This document shows positions 1 through 12,149 of a stretch of 64,000 nucleotides of DNA, one piece after another. Source of the stretch: Macropodus opercularis. Lineage: Eukaryota > Chordata > Actinopteri > Anabantiformes > Osphronemidae. The notes beneath the pieces are model-generated. The model was not told the origin of the DNA. It saw nothing but the letters and a program-made list of their open reading frames with translations, and did not search any database. Location of the stretch: positions 1,247,501 through 1,311,500 of the forward strand of contig CM061100.1 in the NCBI GenBank assembly GCA_030770545.1, read 5' to 3'. Every line of letters starts with the position of its first letter. Positions within the stretch are counted from its first letter, which is position 1. Both the position numbers and the translations under genes were made by a program.

Positions 1-1668
1 AAAATGCACGTGGTCGGTGACTTCTAAAGCAACACCCGCATCTGGAGCGCATTCACACACACTGTGACGTCCCACCACTCAATTTTTCAGCGTCACCGCT
101 ATCCCCTGTAGATATTATGGCCTTACTTGTCATTATGTGGCAGCAGTGGCTCTGTCACTCAAACCTCATTTACGCAGCAGGAGCCTGTTTTTGTCCTGTC
201 CTGCTTCGGTCGTCTGCTCCTGTGAGCTAAGGCTGATGAAAAGCTGCTGCTGTTACTGAGTGATGTGAAGTACATGGTCCATGTTTCATCCTGACTCGCG
301 GGCGTGTTCAGGTTTAAAAAGCTTAAGTCGGTGTAGCTGCTGGTGCCTCCATGAACAGCACACACTGATAAGAAGGGTTTGCCTGCTTCCATTTGACATA
401 GATGGATGGAGCTTTATTTATCCCCAGGGGGAATTTCAACTCATAGATTTAAAAGTAATGATTTAACAGTAAATATCACCAGTGGTGAGGTTTGGTAGAA
501 ACAAGGCAGCCAGTCAGCTGCTAATGAATCAGAGAAGCACACAAATGGCCTCCTGTGAAAGAGGAAGTGTTTACTTCCTAGTTTCCTGTTCCTGTAGCTG
601 TGGCTGCACTGAAAATGCTGCATCCACTGTTTATTCCCAGTCTCCCATGAAAATCGGCTTCACCTGGCTCAGGTTGTGTTCACAGGAACTAGTTGGACTG
701 TTGCTCTGCTGCTTCCTAGGCTACAGACGAGGCATCCCACCCTTTCACATAAATGTCATGTTTATTGTCCCAAGAGAATTTCATCGCTGGTTAGCTGTAC
801 GTTGAGTGTTCGTTAAATGATTCCTGCTCTTTCAGCGTCCTATTGGCTGAGCAGGTAATTCAGTTAATCACTAGCAGGCAGGGCAGACGTAAAACAAGCC
901 CGACTGTGGCGCTTAAGGACCAGGGCATCACTGGTCCCGAAGGTCAAAGCTGTCGACTGTTCAAGGTGTAGGTCTCCAGTGTTATGAGATCATTCGTGTT
1001 TTGAGAGCTCCCAAAACAAAGCTGGCACAAAAACAGGATGGTCTTTGGATTTTTCTGGTCCAAGTGTAGCACAGCAGCTAGTAAAGTCGTGGCAACATGG
1101 TTTTGTGCATATCTGACTCTAGTGTTGTGATAAAGTTTAGTCTGCGACATCCAGGGCTGTTAAAGACTTGAAGAGCTGGCCTGCTGCTCTGGCCACGTGA
1201 TCAAAGTGGGGGAAAGGAGCAAACGCTATCAGAATGTAAATACCGGAGAAATCACAACTCGGCCGTAAAGAGCCTGGGCCTGTCCTGGCCTGCACGCGCG
1301 GTACCAGCCTGCCGAGGGCTTTTTAGGTGAAGCCGGTCACTTTCCATTCGTGCGTGTAGGGTGCTGGTGCAGTGTTAATGGGCCCGTGGAGGAGGAGGCG
1401 CTAATTGATTCATTCTCCCCGCTCTCGTCCTTATTAACACCCGTTCCCAGGGTAGCGCGTCTCTCTCCAGGTTCCGCTGCAGCCTCCCATGTGTCCCTCT
1501 TTCCTCCCTGCTCTTGGTCTCTCTGGAGGGCGGCGAGGAGAGTCCCAAACCGAGGCCGGGATCGCAGACGGATGTGGAGGAGGGCCGGTCGGCTCGTTGT
1601 TTGATCTGGTAATGATATTAATCCTCCTCCTCATGTCTCCACCCCCTCCCACCACTTTGTCTTCACAG
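1..1668 (+). other. grk3: GRK3 intron 1, 3' part
   Basis: This precedes the acceptor CTTCACAG of exon 2. No coding exon was recognised. Two short stretches (about 395-440 and 745-785) read like the 'ttattgtcccca...gaaattca' tail of common fish retroposon repeats. ORFs here are short and have no recognisable product. Confidence 0.6.
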
Positions 1669-4600
1669 CATTCGCAGTGTGATGCAGAAGTACCTTGAGG
1701 AGAGAGATGAACTCACATTTGACAAAATTTTCAACCAGAAAATTGGTAAGTTTAAATTTCTTTTTTTGTTATGTTGAAGTACTTATGTACCAAGAGTTGG
1801 ACAAGACTGAGGACACACACACAGGAGTTGGAAATCACATCCACACCTGGACCTGTGAGCTGTGTTCCCAGTGTTAACAGCGTGGGTCCAGGTTGTCTCC
1901 ACCTTAAAAGCTACTAGTTTGCTGAACCATACTTTTTGTGAAGTGATAAATCGGAGCCTTGCAGCTCCAGCCTCACGTTTACCAGACGTTACGTGCATCG
2001 TTTGGCCTGAGCCGAGTCGTCGCCAGAAGGCTTGATTGTGTTTAGTGTTGATGCAGTAGCTCAGTGCAGAGAGTCATGTTTCCTGCTTCCTGCTGCCCTC
2101 CAGTTGGTGCAGGCTCCTCTGAGTGCTACGACTGCGAGCAGACTGGCTGTGTTCCAGTACTTTTGGCGTACCAGGGGACCACAGTCGCCCTGAAGGCTTC
2201 TACCAGGTTTACTTACTGTTCTAGGTCTCAGCTCCCCAGTGAGAATAGACTGCACCAATTCTCTCGTCTCCTCCTTTCACTCTCCCTCTGTCACACTTGT
2301 TGCTGTCTGTATCTCTTACTCGTCTTTCATGCTAAGTGTTCTCCCTTCGTACTTACTCCTCCTGCTTTTGTGTGGATGAAACCCATTCCATTCAGCTGCC
2401 CAGTAACTTAGGAGTCTGACGTTTGATTAGAAGGTCAACTTGGATTCAAGTCAGCAGTGAAAGTCATTTTACAAACAAAGGATCAATGAAATAATCAACA
2501 GGATAAAAGTTGTGAAAACAATTCTTATCTACAGGCTTGAACATATTTAAGATATAAACAGAATTTGCCAAGTGGTGAATAATGACGATGGAGAAAACAG
2601 AGCATTTTCGCAGCAGAATAATGTTGTCTATAAACATTACAAAGGGAAATTAGAATAATTGAGTGAATGCTTCAGGCTAATGCTTCTTCACTGCCTTCCT
2701 CTCTGTCCATCCTTTGCTGCTGGTGCTAATGCAGCTGTCCAGGCCATCGATGGGCCCTTGGGAATCAACAGTCACCAGTGCTTGGTTGTGGTATGTGTTT
2801 GCTGCTTCTCTTCTGGCACCAGGATCAGCTTAGTGTCCTAATGTTGCGATGGAAGACGGCCGTTAGCTGAACGTTCCGTTTGGCGCGTCCTTCCTGAGTC
2901 ACCGATGCTCCCTGCTGATATTTGAATGTCAAATGTGTGGCTTTGCATTTCTCAGTGAAGACAGATAGCTGTCCAGTACGTTAACACATCACACAGCTGC
3001 GTTATAACAACACGGACCACAAACCCAACTGCAGCTGTAACGTGCGATAACTATCAGAAATCTCAAATATTACGACTATTTTAAAGATAATGCAATCGGA
3101 AAAGCAAAGCTGGTTTATTTGCATAACTATTACAAGGTACAATGTCAAACTTTTCACAGAATAAAGAAAGAATTTTATTCCTGCTCTGCCCTTGTACCTA
3201 CTTTAAAGTGGTTTGGATTCAACTTCAGCTTGTTTCGATTGAACCTTTTCAGCTGCAGTTGATTTTTTTTAAAGTTTCTTCACTAGAAAAACAAGCTTTT
3301 GTCCCCTTTGCCTCTTGTGAATGGTGATTGGTTAACTTGTACTGGGAGACTAGTTAATGCACACCCTCCACCTTCTAACAGGAAGTTAGCCTTGACATTT
3401 TTGTTGTTACCCGTGCTACGTCTCTCCTCTGGTGGATTAGAGGGCAGTAGATTGGAATCAGCCGTAAAAGCTCGGCTGTGAGTTTGCTGCTGATTTCAGT
3501 CCTCTTAACATGGTCTGTCCTTGAGCTCAACAAGCCTTGTTGACTGTCATGACAACCAAGGTCAGGAAGAAGACACTGCAGCGCTGCTGGAATGTTCATC
3601 CCCAAGGGTACAAATGCACTGTTAACACGACATTTTAATTCTGGACAGTAAACAAACATTCTAACTATAATATGAAATGCATGTTTAAGACCACTTATGG
3701 TTTTTTTTAATCTGTGCTTTGCCCTTTTCCATCTTTGGCGGTCGAGAGTCCTGAGGGGGTGACAGTCAGTGGCCTTTTTTAGACCTTGTTACAGAACGGA
3801 AGAAAACGTGTTAAGCAAGTCCACCTGTCTTTACCACCAGCCTTCATCTGGTAGTAAGTGGTTTGTTTCCTGTTAAGGGTGAGGTAAAGTCAGGGTCAGG
3901 AAGGATGACCATTATGTAATGAACATTCTGTACACTCTAAATTTAGCAGGCGTTACTTCACCTTGAATACGTTTACATGTATAGTTTTCTACAATAGCTG
4001 GTGCATTTAGAGCCGAGACCCGTCGAGCAGCGTTGGTGCCTTTTTATGTTTCCTGTAATTGTTGTTGGTAAATGAAAAGACTTGGAGCACGGACGTGATT
4101 CCTGAGAGAGAGTTTGTTTGTGTGTGGTCGCGAAGAACGGCGCCGTGCGTTTTATTTCACCACGTCACAGTTCATCCCAGAGGAAGGAGCTGCACTGATT
4201 CATGTGTTAATATTGATGGATGTGAAATGTGGAAAGGGCCCCGTGACAAACTCAAGACCTTTGACTCTGAACTAATCCAAACACAACACCGTGCTTTGAA
4301 GCCTGCCTTGTTCAAAATCGATAGCATTTGATTATCTCTTGTAAGCTGACTTCTGCTTATGTAGCATTTTGAAACATTATTTGATTCTGTTTATTAAAGG
4401 ATGTTCTTAAAAATCCCCAGAGTTGGCAGCTATCAGCTGGCCTTGTTTAGTCTGTTTGTTTGATAAAGGAAAGCTTCACGTCCTCTCTGCATTTTTCTCA
4501 TTAGTAAAACACTTCCTGGTTATTTGTTGGCTGTGGAGTTGAAGGCTTCAGCTCTAAATGAAAGTAATGTAGGTTTGGAGGCAGACAGGGAATCTATACG

Positions 4601-7600
4601 AAGACAGAATTGTTGATGAGATGGGTTTTTATGTGAATTGATCTCCGCCTTGCTGCCGTACAGCTTCTCGTCTGCTTTCAGTCTGTAGCTATTTCTTCTT
4701 GTTCATTCTTTTCTAATGCCCCCCCAGCGCTCACTCACTCTCACTCTCTTGTCTTTCTCTCACTCTTTGCCTTGGCATTCTCCCTCTCCATCTGTCAGAC
4801 TTCTGGAATGGATGATGGAGAGTTGTGTGTTGCCTAGCAACTGCGGTTGCCATGGAAACCTGACCAGAACTGCCGCATTTGCTCGTCGATGGGGAGAAAT
4901 GAAATTGATTAAAGGAGGAATAAAATAGGTGTTGTGAATTGGGAGAGAGGAAATTGAGAGAACGGTGTTAAAGGAGAGCAATAAGCGGGGGCCAGAGGCA
5001 GTTTCTGTTTTTGCCCCCCTCAGATTCCAGTGATTCTTCTAGAGGCCAGGATGGGTCTGTCAACAGACGGTCTGCGCCTCCAGCCCTGCTCACACTTGTC
5101 CTTTATTCATCCATCATGATTCACTCTATCTTCACGTCAAACAAATCTGGTCCCAGCTGCCTGAAGTTTTTTGCTGTACCAATTGTGGTTAATAAAATGA
5201 TGCAATTGCATCTAAAGCAGAGCCACCACCTACTGCACATCATGGCAGCGTTTCTTTATTGTCCCCAATCTGAAATAAATCTTTGTAGTGTCACACAAAC
5301 TGCTGGTTCCCAACAGGCCCATTGGCAGCTGTGGCAGCAACACGTCTTCAGCATTTGCTGCAAATAGTGAGAACATATCTGGGAAAATAAATGATTATCT
5401 TAGTCTTTGGTTTAGTCTGAGCTACGCTGCCTGGTTTCACCTTTTCATGTGTGGTTATAGTAAAGTATTATCATCGTGGTCTGAGGACTGAGGCCGGGAG
5501 CTGGTGCTGGTACCACAAGGTTACATTTGGTCAAATTACACAGGAGTTTTGCATTAAATGTTTGTACATAATTAGATTGGGATCTACCTCACACACGTCA
5601 CTACCAGTAACAAGACTGTTTTAAAACACAAGGTGCTAAAGCCATTGCTAACGTTCGATGTCAAGCAGTGGGTTTGAGGCTTTTTCTAAACGTCGCTAGT
5701 TACAGAGGTGCATCTTTCACACACGCTGAGACGGTCCTGAGTTCTCACCTCTGTAACCTCAAAAGAATGAAGCTGTCAAGAGGAAGGTTTGATGAGTCTT
5801 TTTATAGGCTTTATGTGCAGGAGAGAATAAGACGCTACGCTCTCCGTTACCGTCACGCTCTGCTTGGTTGTGACTTAGGACTTTTTGACACATCTGCTTG
5901 TAGTTACCCTGAGCTGGGTCGATAACATTTAATACAATGGTTGTTTTACTTATTTTGTCATTGACTTGCTACATATTAGCCAGAGCAACACATATCTAAC
6001 ACGATCACTGTGTCATTAACAAGTGACGAGAAAAACAAACAAACATGCAAAGTAGTTGACTTGCTGGTATTTTAGGTTCCATGATGGCCAGTGTTGGTGC
6101 TGTGCGCACACCAAACATGAGCCCTGGCTGGTTTACTGCGTCAGCAGACAGCCGTGCAATGATTCACTGAAATAAGCAGATTTTATAACAGAATTTTGCA
6201 AGATGACGGTGCAACGTCAGGGAATGGACCCCCGTAGGTAGTCTGCAGATTTAGAAAGACGGGAGCTGTCTGAGTCTGCTCCTGTCATAACATCCAGCGC
6301 TCAGTGTTGTGCTGACTCCGTCGGACTTGAGGTTAATGTTGGACTAGCTCCTCCTCTCTGGACGCTACAGAGGCAGAACTTTGTGCTTTGTTGCTCACTT
6401 TCCATTTCTCCTTTGACCCACACTCTTCCCTTCCCCTCCCTCCTCAGACTTTGGCACTAAGGCTCTGTGTCTTTGTCTTAAGGAGTCTGTTGGTGTCCTA
6501 AATGAACTCTTTCAGCTTCATCTTTTATATGCATACGTGGCTTTCGTCCATTTGTAGTTTGGTCAAGTATCAAAACGGGAAGTGACACATTTAGTCGGAG
6601 CATCTTAAAAACTTGCTGCTTTGCTGTATAAATACTCTGACTATTTTAACTGCAGGTTGACTGGTGCATTCACTGACCTCCTGGCCATTTCCCATATACA
6701 TTTACTGGGTCTGGGTAATTATTGCTGCAGCCAGTCATAATGTATGGCTTTAGCTGTGACCGGCCTTTATTCTTCCACGTTTGCTGCATGTGCCACATGC
6801 TTTGAGTAGAACAATGGAAAGCTTGCAGACAACACTAGTATTACTTCTAATGCTACTCAGATGCAGATATGACGCATCGTGCAGTAGACGCACACTGTGG
6901 TGGCCTGGTGCCGTCACACGTCACCAGCAAAGGTCAGCGTATGTATAATGCAACGCGGTCGTTCTCGTGTCCCACACGACCCTTCAATAAGGAGGCAAAG
7001 CCGACTTCGATGCTGGGTTTTGCCTTAAAGGTGATGCGAGTACGACTGGAGGGTAATTGCATGGACTATAATTTACTCTGTTAATACCATATACAGTCTT
7101 CAAAGCTGCTGTTCTCTCTCGTGCTAATTCACAGAACTAACAACTCAATCAAAATGTGGGTGAATTGATCTAAAAGGTTTCATCTCCTCTGTTGTTTACT
7201 ATATGTTGATGTAAATGCCAGGAAATAAGATCTGAAGGTCTAACCTTTGGTTTCATATTGATATTTTGATCTAAACCCAATTGTCTTCAGCGCACAGCAG
7301 ACCCAAACGAATCGGCCTCGAGTTGCTTTACTTTTGGAAGCGGCTGCAAGTGTGAGGGGATATGAGTGATGTAACTTAACCCGACCTGGTTAAAACACGG
7401 TTCATCTCCCTGAAGGTACAACAAACAAAAAGTGAGAGACAGTGAAAGGTTAAATACACAGTCTTCCCACGACTGTGGAGCCCTGAGGAGTCATTCAAAG
7501 ATTTTCTTGAATTTGCTGATTAATCGTGGTCCTTAACGAATCTTCAAACAGATCATTGTTGTCTCAATTTAGTTTGAGAAGTGAAACCAAATATGTTTTC

Positions 7601-10600
7601 ATTTCTCACTATTCAGCAAATTCTGCCAACATTAGTAAATTAAGCTGATCACTTGATTCTTTGCATAAACTTTGTCAACTTGTAACTCTGCACCTGCAAA
7701 TACCACAAAACTTTAGATGGTCGGGTTTTCAGATGAACAGCATCTGTGTCTTATTTCCTTCCATACTTGCTCATGCATGTCCGACTTAGTGTAAACTCTG
7801 TACTCGTACTGTATGTTGAGATGCAGACTGACGCTCAGCGCGTGTGGTCTTTGAAATGACGCACTACATGGTAGAGCCTCAGTTTCCTCCAGTGCCAGGG
7901 GACGAACCAGGCCAAGTGTTGCTGCTAAATAATGGAAGGTGGAGGCTGAGGTCATAACAAACCATTTTAGTATTCCAGTTCAGGTGGTCTCACTAATGAG
8001 ACAAAGCTCAGAGGATGTTCCCGATACGAGGTGTGTGTTGTCTGTTGAATTAACAGGGCACTGTTGAAGGGTTTGGTGATGAAGTGTCGTTCTCGCCGTG
8101 TCCCTGCCGCTCACTAGTTGAGTGTTTAGTCCTGTTTGTTAAGCTCCTGCGACCATTCTGCAACAAGCTTTTCCTATGCACTCGCCTGTGTGCGTCCATT
8201 AACATGTAGCAGCTTTGTTGTCAGCGTTTGCTGAAAAGGGGAAATGATGCATCAGGTCTGGAGGAGAGATAACACGGAGGGGAAGACGTGAGAATAGATG
8301 ATAGCAGGCAGGAGGCCTAAAACTAGCCTCTTCTCCCATTTCGCTGCAAACCCAATCGGTGAAGCCACTAAATAGAGACAAAAGTCATTTCTGAGAAGCA
8401 GAAAAACGAATTTTCTGTTTGTTCTCTGTGTGATTTCTTTAAGTAAACAGTTGTAAATTCCCAAATGACTGCACAGGCCTTTGTTTATCCCAACTGCAGA
8501 GAGAAGCAGGCCTGTAAGCCAACCTGTCGCACATTGCAAGGATGTGCTCTAGGTGCAGTTTCCTTCAGCAACGCTTCTTATTCACGCGTCTTTATTGAGA
8601 AACACGTCCTACCTCCTTGTGCTCTTTGCCCTTCACAGTGCGACATGCTCACACTAATTTACAACGCGATTGGGAGGCTTAGAACAGACCCCTGATGTGT
8701 GGAAAGATCTTGTTATCCGTCTATTTTCGCTAATACCCGCTGCTAATCAGTTAAAGCTGCAGAGAGTCCACCAGTCCACACACTGAGAGCCACAGCGTCT
8801 CAGGAACATACACCCCGCATGCACCGCTGCTCATTATTTTGCAATGATGTCGAAGATATTCAATAGCAGTCAGGTGATCTGATCCGCGTAGCCTGGCGGC
8901 TCGGGCTCCTGGCCAGCAGTACGGTCTACTGTAAATCTGTCTGTACACCATTATGCGCATAATTACCATGGCAACGCACATCACATCCCTGCAAGCAACA
9001 TGGACTCACTTTTATCTCCCTGAACCCCTCCTCTTCCTCTAATGTTTCATGCAGCGTGGAGTCGACTGAACGTTGTGCGATTTGTATTCATTGTAGCCGT
9101 GTGAGAGCGACACGGCGGGTCGGTCTCGGTCTCGGTCAGTAATGCCCGGTGCCATTTTCTCTAATTACGAAGCCCGTGGAAAAGGTTTACTAAGAACACG
9201 ACAACCTCAGTCCATCATTAAGGCTAATACATTAAATAGAGCTGCTTATGTGCTGTTACACCGCGACTGTCTGTTCCACATCTTGGGTCACTGGCGTAAC
9301 ATCACTTACGCTGCACTATAATGTTCTCGTACGTCATCTAGAGCAGATCTACCAAGTACATGAACTTCGATTCACGTTCCTGTGGGTTAGACTAACACAG
9401 CTGTTGATCAACTCTAAAGTCCAATTCAAATATTCAATCCAACGTAATCCAAGGTGTCGATCATTTGTTTTCCAGTTCCCTGAATGCATCGTATCTTACT
9501 ACAGCGAGTCTACTGTATTAAAGCCTCATCTGCTCTGTAAGAGAAGATTTGCGATCCATTAAAAGGAACTGGCCTCGATTTCAGAACCGTCACCCTACAG
9601 CCGCTCTGTCATACCAAACATCCACGTTTTACCTAATGTCAGCGTGTGACTCCCAGTCAGTAGGATTTAATGTGTCAGCAACTTGAATTATCTACCAGAA
9701 TCTCCTGGGGGTTCACTCCCCAGTTGTACAGAATTGAGTCTGGACCACAATGTGCACGGAAGACAAACGTGCGGTGTGTGGAATTTAATCTCTGGCGTCA
9801 GGTCCACTACAGTCATCAGGAAACGGGTTTTAGTCCAGGTTGTTTCTTCTCACATATTCTGTCGTTTGTGCTCCTCCAGGCTTCCTGCTGTTCAAGGACT
9901 TCTGCATGAATGAGATTGATGAGGCCGTGCCACAGCTGAAGTTCTACGAAGAAGTAAGTCTAAAATATCCTCGGGATTAGACAGCATCGTCGGATGGGTG
10001 AGAGATTAGGCCTGTAATCCCGCTCATTCAGATTTAGTTCTCCCAGGAAGCGCTTTGCATGCGTCGTTTCGTCGTAAAGCCGACCTTGTGTGTCTGTTCT
10101 AGATTAAGGAGTACGAGAAGCTGGACTCGGAGGAGGAGAGGTTGACCCGCAGTAGGCAGATTTATGACGGCTACATCATGAAGGAGCTCCTTTCCTGTTC
10201 CCATGTGAGGACAACCCCTTCACACACACCCACACGGGAAACGCGTGCATGCACCTGGTGGGATGAGCAGCCTGTCAGTGGGTCCAAGCTAAACCTGAAC
10301 CTTCTAAGAGTAGAGATGTTAAATGTCAGAAAGGTGATAACTATGATCAGACCCCAACTTCAGTCAGTCACCACAAACCCAAGGGTCACAGGTAGACGTT
10401 CAGCTGGATTGAATCCAAGTGCAGCCTGATAAAGTCAGGCTGGTTGGGAACCGCAGCTGGAACGTAACAGCGATGCACACTGTGGCGCAGACTGAAAAAA
10501 ACAATGACTTTTTATTTACTTTTTATTTGTGAGCTGAACGTAAAGACACAGTTAATGCAAATATGCTGAGGGAAACATCACGCGTCTCTTTTGTCCACCC

Positions 10601-12149
10601 CCACGAGTTAACGCTGTGCCTCCCAGTGCTCCTACCCTGTCATTTGTTTTATAAATAGTTAAAAGATGAAGTCGATGAGGGCGACAGTGTGAGAAGGGGA
10701 ACCATTGTCTTTCACTTTCACAGTGCATCACCAGCAATGGTACAGATTTGATGAGTAAATGTCAGGACCTGCATCACTTACGTCTGAAAAATGGTAAAAA
10801 CGCACCTGAGCAGATTTCTGTTTCCAACAGATGAATATGTTTACTACCTCCTAAAAATCACTTCCTCATGTTCACCACATCACACTACAGCTCTTGTCTT
10901 CCTGCAAAGCAGCATTATGGCGATGTAAGCACAGTTTGTGTAAAGGGAGGAAGCTAATAAACAAACGCCCACACATGCACAGACACTGGTCCTGTTCCCA
11001 GTAGCAGCCTCACTGCACATCCTCGTATCCTGGCGCTGTTACACTGGGGACACACGTCCCTGCTCTGAGAAAAGAGAAGTGAAATTACTGCTAAAGCTGC
11101 ATTTTTAATAACCCCCTTTGTTTTCATCTTTATCTCAGCCTTTTTCTAAGAAAGCTGTGGACCATGTACAGAGTCACTTGGCAAAGAAACAGGTTCCCCC
11201 AACTCTCTTCCAGGTAAAGAAATATGTTGCTTAATGTGTTTTCTGATTTCAAAAGGGAAAAATTATGCAACGAGAAACATCTGAAAATGAAATATAATAT
11301 ATACAGTGAATGATATAAAGAAACGGCCCCAAAACGACTTTTAGAAAAGTCCTTGTTTAGCATTTTTTACACTGTCGGTTGAAAGATGAAGCTTCAGGCG
11401 ATGAACGTGGCTTCATCTTTACAGTGAATCTCTCAATTCCATCACCGATCTGCTCTGCTGCTCTGTCATCCACAGCCTGAATCGGGCCTTCAGTGGCTGA
11501 ACAATTAGCAGAAATGGTTTGTCGTTGAGATCCCAGCTGGGGTCGAAGTTCTTTCTAACTCTACTTGTGTCATGTAAAGTTTCCGCTGAGGTGTCAAAGC
11601 TTCCTCTTTTCTGTACGAAGTGAATGTTTCTAAGGAGGGTTTTTGTTGCCCTCCCTTATTATTTTCCACCAAGAAAATCACAATTTCTTCTTTTGAAGTA
11701 AGACCCAGCTCTTTGCTGAATGGCTAAATGCTCCCTTAAAGAAATTTGGCCAAGCTGCCAGTGTTTCCTGTGTCTTTGGTTCCTCTTTAGTGGTGTGTGT
11801 TTAAATTTCACCTTGAGCATAGAGGCGTGTTTCTGATTTGTAACAATGCAAAAGCACAAGTGCTCACAGGGAGTTTCTGTGAAACGACTTGGCTTCAGTG
11901 GCAAACAAAGGAAATGTGAGAACATGCGACCTGAGCTGTGGTTTGTTTATCCCTCTGCAGCCATACATAGTGGAGATCTGCGACAGCTTGAGAGGGAATA
12001 TCTTCCAGAAGTTTATTGAGAGGTGAGTTGGGGGAGATGAAAGCAAGTTCACTCACACACTATTCACACGCTGATGTTTTTCCTAATTTCCCCCCAGTGA
12101 CAAGTTTACTCGTTTTTGCCAGTGGAAGAACGTGGAGCTCAACATCCAT
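1669..12149 (+). CDS. grk3: GRK3 exons 2-7: RGS-homology domain (residues 38-185)
   Basis: Exons: 1669-1745, 9880-9953, 10103-10204, 11139-11213, 11961-12022, 12098-12149. Each is bounded by AG and GT, and phases agree across every junction (for example, the serine of ESDKF is split AG|T between 12022 and 12098). The translation runs from [15 protein letters not shown] through [29 protein letters not shown] and [18 protein letters not shown] to [15 protein letters not shown]. This matches the RGS-homology (RH) domain of the GRK2/3 subfamily, which binds active G-alpha-q. The 8.1 kb intron 2 (1746-9879) is the largest in the gene part seen here. Confidence 0.95.

Larger units (their letters stand above)
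1746..9879 (+). other. grk3: GRK3 intron 2 (8.1 kb)
   Basis: It opens with GTAAG and closes with CTCCTCCAG. I find no exon-like ORF or RNA gene. The notable content is a tandem pair of RFX X-box motifs at 4829-4859 and a weaker one at 8962-8975, listed separately. The rest looks like ordinary intron. Confidence 0.75.
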
